Positions 53,706-63,646 of a stretch of 64,000 nt of DNA are shown in pieces. The position numbers and the translations under genes were made by a program. Position 1 is the stretch's first letter, and the number at the start of each line of letters is the position of its first letter. This stretch comes from Streptoalloteichus tenebrarius (lineage in GTDB: Bacteria; Actinomycetota; Actinomycetes; Mycobacteriales; Pseudonocardiaceae): NCBI RefSeq assembly GCF_024171885.1, contig NZ_JAMTCP010000001.1, positions 366,867-430,866 on the forward strand, given 5' to 3'. A model generated the notes under the pieces. That model had not been told where the DNA came from and searched no databases. It saw only the letters and a program-made list of their open reading frames with translations.

Positions 53706-56700
53706 GTGACGGCCCCCGTCCCCCAGCAGGTGGCTCCCATGCACGACAACGCCCGCCGATCACGAGAGTTCCCGCTGCTGTCCGGGCAGGAGGGGATCTG
53801 GACGGCGCAGATGCTCGAACCCGACGGCACCGCCTACACCTGGGGGGAGCGGATCGACCTGGGCGGTCGGGTCGACCGGCACGTCTTCGTCGAGGCGGCC
53901 CACCGCGTGCAGTCCGAGGTCGACGTCCTCCGCATGCGCCTGGTGGACCGGGACGGAACACCATGGCAGCGCGTCGACTCGACACCCGAACACCCACCCC
54001 GGTTCGTCGACCTGTCCGGCGAGCCACGTCCGGATCTGGCGGCAGAAGAGTGGATCGCCCAGGACCTGGCGCGCCACACGGCGCTCGACAGACAGATGTT
54101 CACCTCGACGCTGCTGCGGCTGACCGACCACCACCACGTCTGGTTCAACCGGCTGCACCACGTCGTCGCGGACGGACTCGGCCTCTCCCTGATCCGAGGG
54201 CGTGTCGCGGAGGTCTACACCGACCTGGCGAACGGGGGCCGGCCGCGCCGGAGCGGACTGGGGGAGTACTCCCTGTTGTGCGCCGCTGACCTCGCCTACC
54301 GGGGGTCCGAGGAGGAGGAACGCGACCGCGCGTTCTGGTGTGCCCGGCTGGCCGACCACCCCGAGCCGGTGAGCCTGGCCGGCCGTTGGGCCGGACACCG
54401 CAAACGGCTGTCCCGCGCCACAGCGCGGTTGTCCTCACCGTTGGTTCTCCGCGTGCGGGACCTGGCGCAGCGGATGCGCACCCGCTCGGCCTGGGTGTTG
54501 ACCGCGGCCATGGCGACCTACCTGTCCCACCTCACCGGCGCACAGGACCTGCTGCTCGGCCACGCCCGGATGTGCCGCCCGACCGCTGACCTGCGGCGCG
54601 TGCCGGGCATGGTGTCCAACGTCGTCCCGGTCCGGGTCCGGCTGTCCCCCCGCTCCACTCCCGCTGAGCTGGTCGGCCAGGTGCGGGACGAGGCCGCGGA
54701 CATCCGCGGGCACGACCGCTACCGCCTCGAACGCCTCCAACGCGACCTCGGTTCCGTCCCGCCCGACCTGCCGTTGGTGTCCCTGGTCGTCAACCCCATG
54801 CCCTTCCCGACCGACCTGCGGCTCGCCGACGTCCCGGGAACCATGGAACTCCTCCAGGCCGGCCCCATCCACGACCTGTCGCTGTACCTGTTCGGCGAGG
54901 GCACGGACCTCGTCCCCCGCCTGGACCTGTTCGCCAACGCCGAGGTGTACGACCAGGACGTGCTGGAGGGGCACCTGCGCCGGTTCGTCCGGTTCCTGTT
55001 CTGGTTCGTCAGCGTCGCCGGGGACCCCGTGGCCCGGCTGCGCGTGGTCGGCCCCGCCGAGCGTCACGCGCTGCTCGCCCTCGCCCAGGGCCCGCCACCA
55101 CGCACTGTCCCCGCCACCCTGGGAGACCTGTTCGCCGCCAGGGCCGCCGCCACACCCGACGCGACCGCCCTGGCCACCAGCAACGGTGCGACCTCGTACG
55201 CGGACCTGCGTCGCGACGTGCGCCGCTGGGCTCGTGTGCTGCGGGAACGTGGTGTGGGACCGGAACGCGTCGTGGCGGTGCTGCTGCCCCGCGCGCCGGA
55301 GTGGGTCACCGCGGTGCTCGCCGTGGCCGAGGCCGGGGGCGCCGTGTTGCCCCTGGACCCGGCGCAACCCGTTGACCGGATCAGGGTCCTGCTCGACAAC
55401 GCCGACCCGCGGGTCCTCATCTCCACGATGGACAGTCCATTGTGGAGCGAAGATCTGGGTGGGGTCGACCCGATCCTGGTCGAGGGGGGAGAACTCCGAC
55501 CGGTCGCCACCACGCTCGCGTCGTCTGGGCTGCCTGATTCACCTGATTCGCCTGGTTCACCTGATTCGTCAGGGCCGCCTGAGTCGTCGGAATCGTCCAC
55601 TGTGGACAACGCGGCGTACGTGATTTACACCTCGGGGTCGACCGGCGCGCCCAAGGGCGTCGTGGTCTCCCACCGCGGTCTCGCGGCGCTGGCCGAGGTC
55701 CAGGCCGACCGGTTCGCGCTCGACCAGGACAGCCGGGTGCTGTTCTTCGCCGCCCTCGGCTGCGACGCCGCCCTCGCCGAGGTCATCAGCACCCTGCTGG
55801 CCGGCGGAACCGTCGTCATCCCCAGCGAGGCGGAACGCGAACCAGGGCCGGAACTGGCCCGGTTCGTCGCCCAGCACCACATCACCCACGCCACCATCCC
55901 ACCCAGCGTCCTGGCCGGCATGGACCCCGACGACCACCCCGGGCTGCGCACCGTGGTCGTCGCCGGCGAGGCCTGCCCAGGGGCACTGGTCGCCGCCTGG
56001 GCGCCGGGCCGCCGGATCATCAACGGGTACGGGCCGACCGAGACGACGGTCGGCGCCGCGATCTCCGAACCCCTGGCCGGAGCGGACACACCCCCGCTGG
56101 GCCGCCCCATCCCCGGCATCGACACCCACGTCCTCGACGCCCACCTCAACCCCTGCCCCGTGGGCGTGCCCGGGGAGCTGTACGTCGGCGGCCCAGCCCT
56201 GGCCCGAGGCTACCTCCACGACCCCGCCCTCACCGCGACGCGCTTCGTGGCCAACCCCCTCGGCCACCCGGGCTCCCGGCTCTACCGCACCGGAGACCGC
56301 GTGCGGTGGCGGCCGGACGGCGACCTGGAGTACCTCGGCCGCGTCGACGACCAGATCAACCTCCACGGCCTCCGCGTCGAACCGGCCGAGGTTGAGGCCA
56401 CCCTCACCGCCCACCCGGACGTCGAGGCGGCCGCCGTCGTCGCCCGCCCCGACCACACCGGCGCCGAACGGCTGATCGCCTACGTCGTGGGCGCCCACGG
56501 CCGAGAACCCGACACCGCCGAACTCCGCCGGCACGCCCTGACCCGCCTGCCACGACACCAGCTCCCAGCGGTGATCATCCTCCTCGACCGCCTCCCGCTG
56601 ACCCCCACCGGCAAGCTCGACCGCCGGGCGCTGCCGCCACCCCCGGCCCCCACCGGCGGCCCCGCCCCCAGAAGCCCCCAGGAGCAGATCCTCTGCGGCC

Positions 56701-59700
56701 TGTTCGCGGAGCTGCTGGACGTGGAGTCGGTCGCCCCGGACGACGACTTCTTCGCCCTCGGCGGGCACTCCCTGCTCGCGACCCGACTGGTCAACCGCGT
56801 CCGCGCCTGCTTCGGCGCCACCCTCTCGGTCGACGAGGTCTTCGACGCCCCCACACCGGCGCGACTGAGCCAGCGCGTCGACCACGCCATGGCCCGCCCC
56901 GCCCGCCCCACCCCACGCCCGGCGCCCCGGCCCGACCCGATCCCGTTGTCCCACCAACAACGGAGACTGTGGTTCCTGCACCGGATGGAGGGACCCAGCG
57001 CCACCTACACCATGGCCGCCCTGCTCCGGATCACCGGGGACCTCGACCACCACGCCCTCCGATCGGCCCTGGCCGACGTCGTCGAGCGCCACGAGAGCCT
57101 GCGCACCGTCTACCCCGAGCTGGACGGGACTCCGCGCCAGGTCGTGCTGGCCCCGTCCCACTGGCGCCCCGAACTTCGCACCCACCACGTCAGGGCGCAG
57201 GACCTGCGGCACCACCTCGTGGCCACCGCCCGGAAGACCGTCGACCTCACCCGGGACGTTCCCGTCCACACAGAACTGTTCCATGTGGACGACCAGGAAC
57301 ACGTGCTGCTGCTGCTCATCCACCACATCGCCGGCGACGGCTGGTCAATGGCACCCCTCTGCCGGGACATCGCCACCGCCTACCGCGCCCGCCGCGCCGG
57401 ACACACCCCCACCTGGCCACCACTGCCGGTCCAGTACGTCGACTACACCCTCTGGCACCTCCGGCTGCTCGGCGACCCCGACGACCCCGACAGCCTCTAC
57501 CGCCGGCAACTCGACTACTGGAGCACGACACTGGCCGGCCTGCCCGAGCAGATCCCGCTGCCCACCGACCGACCACGCCCGAAGGTGTTCTCCCACCAGG
57601 GCGCGGTGCTGTCGTTCGACGTGGACGCCGCACTCCACCAACGACTGGAGACCCTGGCCCGCCACCACGACGTCACCCTCTTCATGGTGCTGCACGCCGC
57701 GTTGGCCGCGCTGCTCACCCGCCTCGGCGCGGGCACCGACATCCCCCTCGGCACCGCCGTCGCCGGCCGCACCGACGCGGCCCTCGACGACGTGGTCGGC
57801 CTGTTCGTCAACACCCTCGTGCTGCGCACCAACACCGACGGCGACCCCACCTTCACCGAACTCCTCGCCAGGGTCCGCGCCATCGACCTGGCCGCCTACG
57901 CCCACCAGGACGTGCCCTTCGACGCCGTCGTCGAGGCCGTCAACCCCGCCCGCTCCGCCGCCCGACAGCCCCTGTTCCAGGTCATGCTCGTCGTGCAGAA
58001 CATCCCGAAGATCCGACTCGACCTCCCCGACGCGCGGACCAGCATGGAACCGCTGTACCTGGACGTCGCCAAGTTCGACCTCGGCATCTCCTTCCGCGAA
58101 CGCGAAGGCGACGGCGCGACCCCACACGGGCTCACCGCCGTCGTCGAGTACAGCAGCGACCTGTTCGACCGCGAGACCGTGCGGAACCTCGTCGACCGGC
58201 TGCTCCACGTCCTCACCACCGTCACCACCCGACCCGAGCAGAAGCTCAGCCAGGTGGACGTTCTCCTGCCAGGAGAACGGGAACGCCTGCTGACGCGCTG
58301 GGGAACCTCACCACACCACGTTCCGCCGGCCACCGCCCCGGAACTGTTCGCCCGCGTCGCGACCGACCACCCGGAGCGGGAGGCGGTGCGCTGCGGCGAC
58401 GACTCGGTGACCTACGCCGAACTCGACCGGCGCTCAAACCACCTGGCCCACCGGTTGCGTCGACACGGCGTCGCACACGAGCGCGTCGTGGCCCTCATCC
58501 TTCCCCGCTCCGTCGACTGGGTCGTCGCCATCCTGGCAACCCTCAAGGCCGGCGGCGCCTTCCTCCCCATCGATCCACGCACACCCACACACCGGGTCAA
58601 CACCGTCCTCACCACGGCACAACCCCACATCGTGCTGACCACCCGTGGACTCGCCCAGGACCTGACCACACCCGCCCCCGCGCTCCTGGTCGACCAGCCA
58701 GACCCGGCAGAACCCACCGAGAACACCGCTCTGGACGACCCACGGGTTCGCCCCTCGGTGGACCAGGCCGCCTACCTGATCTTCACCTCGGGCTCGACCG
58801 GCGTCCCCAAGGGCGTGGTCGTGCCCCACCGGGGACTGGCCGCCCTGGCCGCCGCCCTCGCGGACAACCTCCGCGTGACACCCGACAGCCGGTTCCTCCA
58901 GTTCGCCGCGCCCAGCTTCGACGGGATCATGGCCGAACTCGTCGGCGCGCTGCTCAACGCCGCGACACTCGTGCTCCCCCCGGACGGACCCTCACCCCTG
59001 GGACCGGCCCTGGCCGACCTCGCCGCACGCCACCGCGTCTCCCACCTGATCGTCCCCCCGAGCGTGCTGGCCACGCTGCGACCCGACCAACTGCCCGACG
59101 TCCACACCCTGGTCGTGGTCGGCGAACCCTGCCCACCCGCCACCGCGCGGGACTGGTCCACCGGACGACGCCTGATCAACGGGTACGGGCCGACCGAGAC
59201 CACGGTGTGCGCGGCCCTGTCCGAACCACTGTCGGGACGGCGACCACCACCGATCGGACATCCCAGCCACGGCCTGCGCGCCTACGTCCTCGACGAACGA
59301 CTCACGCCGTGCCCCACCGGCGTGGCCGGCGAACTCTACGTCGCCGGAGACGGCCTGGCCCGCTGCTACGCCGGCCGACCCGACCTCACCGCCGCGCACT
59401 TCGTCGCCGACCCGTTCACCGCCGACGGGCGACGGATGTACCGCACCGGCGACCTGGCCCGCTGGCGCCACGACGGCCAACTGGAACACCTCGGACGAGC
59501 CGACCAGCAACTCAAGATCCGCGGATTCCGCGTCGAGCCCGGAGAGGTCGAGGCCGTCCTCAGCCACCACCCCGAGGTCGCCCACGCCGCCGTCATCCCC
59601 CGCGTCGACCCCACCGCCGGCTCCCAACTCGTCGCCTACGTCACCCCGACACCCCGCCCCCCGAACCCCGACGGCGCCGTCGACCACGTCGAACACTGGC

Positions 59701-62522
59701 GTCACGTCAACGACGCGCTCTACGCCGCACCGGACGGCAACCCCGAATGGGGAGAAGACTTCAGGGGATGGGTGAGCAGCTACGACGGCGCCCCCATCCC
59801 ACTGCCCGCGATGCGGGAATGGCGCGACGCCACCGTCACCCGACTCCGCGCCCTGCGCCCCCGCCATGTGCTGGAACTCGGCGTCGGCAGCGGCCTGCTG
59901 CTGTCCGCCCTGGTCAACGAGTGCGACGAGTACTGGGGCAGCGACATCTCCCCGGTCGCCGTCGCCAAGCTCCGCGCCCACCTCCACCACCACCCCGAGA
60001 CGGCCGCCAGAACCCGACTGCGCGCCACACCCGCCCACGACCTCACCGGACTGCCCACGGCGTTCTTCGACCTGATCGTGATCAACTCGACGGTCCAGTA
60101 CTTCCCCGACACCGCCTACCTCGAACACGTGCTGCGCCAGGCCGTCACCCTGCTCACCCCCGACGGCCGGATCTTCCTCGGCGACATCCGCAACCTGCGC
60201 ACCCGCCACCTCCTGTACACGGCCATGGAACTGCACCGCCACGACGACCCGGGCGCCGTGCGCCGGGCAGTGGAGCGCCGAGCGGCCCACGAACGGGAAC
60301 TCCTGATCGACCCCGACTACTTCGTCCGACTCCCCGACCTCCTCGAAGACATCACCGAGGTCGACATCCGCCTCCGACGAGGACGCCAGCACACCGAGCT
60401 GACCCGACACCGGTACGACGTCCTCCTGTCCCGCGCCCCCACCCCACCCGTCGACGACGACCCCGTGTCGCAATGGACCTGGGGGAGCGAGACCAACGAC
60501 CCGGACCGCGTCGCCGCACTCCTGGCCACCCAGCGCCCCAGGACGCTCCGACTGGTCCAGGTGCCCAACGCCCGGCTCGCCGGCGAGAACGCCGCCACCC
60601 GAGCCCTGCGCGACGGACAGGACCTGGCGACCGCCGTCCACCAACTCCACCACCCACCAGCCCCGGGCGTCGACCCCGAACACTGGCACGACCTCGGGGA
60701 CCAACTCGGCTACCAGGTCGCCGTCACCTGGAACGGCGCCTCATCCGAAGGGGACGTCGACGTCGTCTTCACCACCGACCCGACCCGCCCCACCCCGAGC
60801 GGGCTCTACCGCCCGGCCCCGCCCAGCGTCGCCCCCGTCCACCTCGCCAACGACCCCGACGCCGCCCAACGCGCCCACCGCGTCGCCAGCACCCTGCGGG
60901 ACTACCTGCGGGAACGACTTCCCGCACCCATGGTCCCCGCCGCGGTCGTCGGCCTCGAACGACTCCCCACCAACCCCCACGGCAAGGTCGACCGCGCCGC
61001 CCTCCCCACACCCGACCTCGACGGGGACACCGGCGGCCGCCCCGCCCGGACCAGCCGCGAACACACCCTCTGCCGACTGTTCGCCGACACCCTCGGCCGC
61101 CCCACCGTCGGCGTCGACGCCAACTTCTTCGACCTGGGCGGCCACTCCCTGCTCGCCGCCCAACTGGTCACGCGGATCAACCAGGAACTGGGCGTCAGCC
61201 TCCCGCTCTCCGCGCTGTTCGACACCCCGACCGTCGCCGAGCTGTCCGCCACGCTGGACCACACCGACACGTCTCCGGCACCCTCGTCGGCCCGCGCGCA
61301 CCTGCTGGCCGACGCGACCCTGGCCCCCGAGATCACCACGAACACCAGCCGCCCCGCAGAGACAAGGTGCCTGACCGACCCCGAGCACATCCTGCTGACC
61401 AGCGCCACCGGCTTCCTCGGCGCCTTCCTCCTCGCCGAGCTGCTGCACCGCACCCGAGCCCACGTGCTGTGCCTGGTGCGCGCCGACGACCCCGAACAGG
61501 CGCGACAACGGCTGCGCGACACCCTGAACCGGTATCGGATCGTCGGCGACCTCCCCACCGACCGGATCACACCGGTCGTCGGCGACCTCGAACAGCCCCG
61601 CCTCGGCCTCACCCCCGCCCAGTTCGACCACCTCGCCGAACAGGTCGACGTGATCCACCACGTGGGCGCACGGGTGCACGTCATGCTCCCGTACCGGCAG
61701 ATCCGCGCCGCCAACGCGCACGGCACCCACGAGGTGCTCCGGCTGGCCGCGGCATCCCGCGTGAAACCCGTGCACCACATGTCGACCATCGGCGTCGCGA
61801 TCGCGGCCGACGGCAGCAGCCGACACGTGCGGGAGGACTGCCAACTGCCCGTGGAACTGGTCAGCGCCAACGGTTACGTCAGCAGCAAGTGGGTCGCGGA
61901 GAAACTGGTGCTCGCCGCCCGCGAACGCGGCATCCCCACAACCATCCTGCGTCCCGGCCGAGTCGGCGGCCACACCCACAGCGGAGTGGGCAACACCAAC
62001 GACGCCCTCTGGGCACTCATCCGCACCATGCTCGACGTCCGCGCCGCGCCGTGCTTCGCCGGCGACCGCACCGGCATCGACGTCGACCTGGTCCCCGTCG
62101 ACCACGTCGCGCGGGCCACCGCCGAACTGACCACCCGCCCCGGGGCGCCGGGCAACACCTATCACCTGACCGCCGCGCGACCGGTGTCACTGGACGCGAT
62201 CCTGGACCAAATGCGCGCGGTCGGGTACCGCCTCGACCCGGTCCCCGTCGAAGAGTGGTTGGCGCGGGTGGACCACGAAGCCACCGCGGCCACAGACCCC
62301 CTGCGGACCGCCGGCCTGTGGCACGAGGTGGTCCCCATGCTCCGGGGAGCCTCGGCACTGCGGTTCGACCTCAGCAACACCCGACGTGACCTCGCGGGCG
62401 CGGACGTCGACATCCCGGAGATCTCCGACGAGATCCTTCGCCGCTACCTCGACTACTTCGTCGACACCGGATTCTTCCCCCCACCACGCGGACCCCAGGA
62501 ACGACAGCCTCACCCGAGGTGA
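53706..62522 (+). CDS. Dimodular NRPS: C-A-PCP-C-A(MT)-PCP-R
   Basis: A 2,938-aa synthetase; GTG 53706, or ATG 53739. Order by residue: condensation 1 (HHVVADG near 152); adenylation 1 (TSGSTGAPKG near 641, NGYGPTE near 773, GKLDRRALP near 972); carrier 1 (LGGHSLL near 1018); condensation 2 (HHIAGDGWS near 1206); adenylation 2 (TSGSTGVPKG near 1694, NGYGPTE near 1822) interrupted after its A8 motif by a methyltransferase (VLELGVGSG near 2055) before GKVDRAALP near 2426; carrier 2 (LGGHSLL near 2478); and a terminal NAD(P)-dependent reductase (SATGFLG near 2566, YVSSK near 2724). It should join two building blocks, methylate the second and release an aldehyde or alcohol. A condensation domain before the first module implies acylation or a donor from another protein. 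No MbtH gene is in the window. Confidence 0.95.
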   Translation: MTAPVPQQVAPMHDNARRSREFPLLSGQEGIWTAQMLEPDGTAYTWGERIDLGGRVDRHVFVEAAHRVQSEVDVLRMRLVDRDGTPWQRVDSTPEHPPRFVDLSGEPRPDLAAEEWIAQDLARHTALDRQMFTSTLLRLTDHHHVWFNRLHHVVADGLGLSLIRGRVAEVYTDLANGGRPRRSGLGEYSLLCAADLAYRGSEEEERDRAFWCARLADHPEPVSLAGRWAGHRKRLSRATARLSSPLVLRVRDLAQRMRTRSAWVLTAAMATYLSHLTGAQDLLLGHARMCRPTADLRRVPGMVSNVVPVRVRLSPRSTPAELVGQVRDEAADIRGHDRYRLERLQRDLGSVPPDLPLVSLVVNPMPFPTDLRLADVPGTMELLQAGPIHDLSLYLFGEGTDLVPRLDLFANAEVYDQDVLEGHLRRFVRFLFWFVSVAGDPVARLRVVGPAERHALLALAQGPPPRTVPATLGDLFAARAAATPDATALATSNGATSYADLRRDVRRWARVLRERGVGPERVVAVLLPRAPEWVTAVLAVAEAGGAVLPLDPAQPVDRIRVLLDNADPRVLISTMDSPLWSEDLGGVDPILVEGGELRPVATTLASSGLPDSPDSPGSPDSSGPPESSESSTVDNAAYVIYTSGSTGAPKGVVVSHRGLAALAEVQADRFALDQDSRVLFFAALGCDAALAEVISTLLAGGTVVIPSEAEREPGPELARFVAQHHITHATIPPSVLAGMDPDDHPGLRTVVVAGEACPGALVAAWAPGRRIINGYGPTETTVGAAISEPLAGADTPPLGRPIPGIDTHVLDAHLNPCPVGVPGELYVGGPALARGYLHDPALTATRFVANPLGHPGSRLYRTGDRVRWRPDGDLEYLGRVDDQINLHGLRVEPAEVEATLTAHPDVEAAAVVARPDHTGAERLIAYVVGAHGREPDTAELRRHALTRLPRHQLPAVIILLDRLPLTPTGKLDRRALPPPPAPTGGPAPRSPQEQILCGLFAELLDVESVAPDDDFFALGGHSLLATRLVNRVRACFGATLSVDEVFDAPTPARLSQRVDHAMARPARPTPRPAPRPDPIPLSHQQRRLWFLHRMEGPSATYTMAALLRITGDLDHHALRSALADVVERHESLRTVYPELDGTPRQVVLAPSHWRPELRTHHVRAQDLRHHLVATARKTVDLTRDVPVHTELFHVDDQEHVLLLLIHHIAGDGWSMAPLCRDIATAYRARRAGHTPTWPPLPVQYVDYTLWHLRLLGDPDDPDSLYRRQLDYWSTTLAGLPEQIPLPTDRPRPKVFSHQGAVLSFDVDAALHQRLETLARHHDVTLFMVLHAALAALLTRLGAGTDIPLGTAVAGRTDAALDDVVGLFVNTLVLRTNTDGDPTFTELLARVRAIDLAAYAHQDVPFDAVVEAVNPARSAARQPLFQVMLVVQNIPKIRLDLPDARTSMEPLYLDVAKFDLGISFREREGDGATPHGLTAVVEYSSDLFDRETVRNLVDRLLHVLTTVTTRPEQKLSQVDVLLPGERERLLTRWGTSPHHVPPATAPELFARVATDHPEREAVRCGDDSVTYAELDRRSNHLAHRLRRHGVAHERVVALILPRSVDWVVAILATLKAGGAFLPIDPRTPTHRVNTVLTTAQPHIVLTTRGLAQDLTTPAPALLVDQPDPAEPTENTALDDPRVRPSVDQAAYLIFTSGSTGVPKGVVVPHRGLAALAAALADNLRVTPDSRFLQFAAPSFDGIMAELVGALLNAATLVLPPDGPSPLGPALADLAARHRVSHLIVPPSVLATLRPDQLPDVHTLVVVGEPCPPATARDWSTGRRLINGYGPTETTVCAALSEPLSGRRPPPIGHPSHGLRAYVLDERLTPCPTGVAGELYVAGDGLARCYAGRPDLTAAHFVADPFTADGRRMYRTGDLARWRHDGQLEHLGRADQQLKIRGFRVEPGEVEAVLSHHPEVAHAAVIPRVDPTAGSQLVAYVTPTPRPPNPDGAVDHVEHWRHVNDALYAAPDGNPEWGEDFRGWVSSYDGAPIPLPAMREWRDATVTRLRALRPRHVLELGVGSGLLLSALVNECDEYWGSDISPVAVAKLRAHLHHHPETAARTRLRATPAHDLTGLPTAFFDLIVINSTVQYFPDTAYLEHVLRQAVTLLTPDGRIFLGDIRNLRTRHLLYTAMELHRHDDPGAVRRAVERRAAHERELLIDPDYFVRLPDLLEDITEVDIRLRRGRQHTELTRHRYDVLLSRAPTPPVDDDPVSQWTWGSETNDPDRVAALLATQRPRTLRLVQVPNARLAGENAATRALRDGQDLATAVHQLHHPPAPGVDPEHWHDLGDQLGYQVAVTWNGASSEGDVDVVFTTDPTRPTPSGLYRPAPPSVAPVHLANDPDAAQRAHRVASTLRDYLRERLPAPMVPAAVVGLERLPTNPHGKVDRAALPTPDLDGDTGGRPARTSREHTLCRLFADTLGRPTVGVDANFFDLGGHSLLAAQLVTRINQELGVSLPLSALFDTPTVAELSATLDHTDTSPAPSSARAHLLADATLAPEITTNTSRPAETRCLTDPEHILLTSATGFLGAFLLAELLHRTRAHVLCLVRADDPEQARQRLRDTLNRYRIVGDLPTDRITPVVGDLEQPRLGLTPAQFDHLAEQVDVIHHVGARVHVMLPYRQIRAANAHGTHEVLRLAAASRVKPVHHMSTIGVAIAADGSSRHVREDCQLPVELVSANGYVSSKWVAEKLVLAARERGIPTTILRPGRVGGHTHSGVGNTNDALWALIRTMLDVRAAPCFAGDRTGIDVDLVPVDHVARATAELTTRPGAPGNTYHLTAARPVSLDAILDQMRAVGYRLDPVPVEEWLARVDHEATAATDPLRTAGLWHEVVPMLRGASALRFDLSNTRRDLAGADVDIPEISDEILRRYLDYFVDTGFFPPPRGPQERQPHPR

Positions 62523-62557
62523 ACCAGCGGCACCCGAGTCGAGCACGGGGAGAGACC

Positions 62558-63646
62558 ATGGAAGCCGAGCACATCCACAACCTCACTCCGGTGCGGCACC
62601 CGTCAACGGACGGGACGGACATGGAGTGGCTCTCCATGATCCTCTTCGGCCATTCGGCCTTCCAGTACCTCAACGCCGCCTGCGAACTGGGCCTGATCGA
62701 TCTGCTGGCCAGGGGCGAGCCCATGACCGCCCAGCGGATCGGTGAGAGCCTCGGCCTCGCCGAACGCGCACGGGACATCCTCCTGTTGGGATGCACGTCA
62801 CTCGGGCTCCTCCGACGCGACCGCGAGACCTACTGCCTCGCACCCCGGGTGGCTGACCTGGTGGAGCGCGGAATCTGGCCACACGTCCAGAACGTCGTCG
62901 CGTTCGAACAACACATCGTCTACGAGGGGCAGGCCGACTTCACCGAGTCCCTGCGACGCAACACCAACGTCGGACTGCGACGGATCCCGGGCGAAGGGAA
63001 CGACCTCTACCGCCGCCTGTCGCAGACACCTCACCTGAGCGAAACCTTCTACCGCTACATGAACTCGTGGTCACGGCTGGCCAACGGCCACCTCGCGCGC
63101 TGCCTGGACCTCTCCGAGGCCCGCGCGCTGCTCGACTGCGGGGGCGGCGACGCGGTCAACGCGATCGCCCTCGCGCACGCCAACCCCCATCTCCACGTCA
63201 CCGTTCTGGAGATGCCCGCCTACGTGAGCATGGCGGAGGAGAAGATCAGCGGGTTCGGGCTGGACGGGCGGGTCACCGTCCGCGGGTTCGACCTCTTCGC
63301 CGACGAGTTCCCGGATGGCTACGACTGCGTGCTCTTCGCACACCAGATGGTGATCTGGACGCCGGAACAGAACACCGAGCTGTTGCGGAAGGCGCACCGG
63401 GCGTTGGTGCCGGGCGGGCGGGTCGTCATCTTCAACTCCATGTCGAACGACACCGGAGACGGCCCGTTGATCGCAGCGTTGGACAGCGTGTACTTCGCGG
63501 CCCTCCCCGCGGAAGGCGGCATGATCTACCCGTGGCGGCAGCACGAGAAGTCGATGGCGGACGCCGGCTTCGTCGGATTCGAGAGAATCCCGTGCCCCAC
63601 GTGGACACCCCACGGAATCCTCATCGGACGGAAACCGAAGGAATGA
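62558..63646 (+). CDS. SAM-dependent methyltransferase (O-methyltransferase family), cluster member
   Basis: A 362-aa enzyme; ATG 62558 follows GGGGAGAG, 36 bp after the NRPS stop. The N-terminal part is a winged-helix dimerisation domain (FGHSAFQYLNAACELGLIDLLARGEPMTAQRIGESLGL). The catalytic domain has LLDCGGGDAVNAIALA (motif I, Asp-Cys-Gly variant) and HQMVIWTPEQNTELLRKAHRALVPGGRVVI. It is probably a tailoring O-methyltransferase acting on the NRPS product, distinct in sequence from the one at 48734-49846. Confidence 0.88.
   Translation: MEAEHIHNLTPVRHPSTDGTDMEWLSMILFGHSAFQYLNAACELGLIDLLARGEPMTAQRIGESLGLAERARDILLLGCTSLGLLRRDRETYCLAPRVADLVERGIWPHVQNVVAFEQHIVYEGQADFTESLRRNTNVGLRRIPGEGNDLYRRLSQTPHLSETFYRYMNSWSRLANGHLARCLDLSEARALLDCGGGDAVNAIALAHANPHLHVTVLEMPAYVSMAEEKISGFGLDGRVTVRGFDLFADEFPDGYDCVLFAHQMVIWTPEQNTELLRKAHRALVPGGRVVIFNSMSNDTGDGPLIAALDSVYFAALPAEGGMIYPWRQHEKSMADAGFVGFERIPCPTWTPHGILIGRKPKE

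Noticed and set aside
56969..62389. 1,806-codon plus-strand frame within the NRPS gene
   Set aside because: It encodes Arg/Pro repeats only, while the overlapping frame carries complete NRPS motifs.
53706..62522. Idea that a thioesterase ends the NRPS
   Set aside because: The C-terminal domain has SATGFLG and YVSSK, a reductase signature; no GxSxG thioesterase motif was seen.
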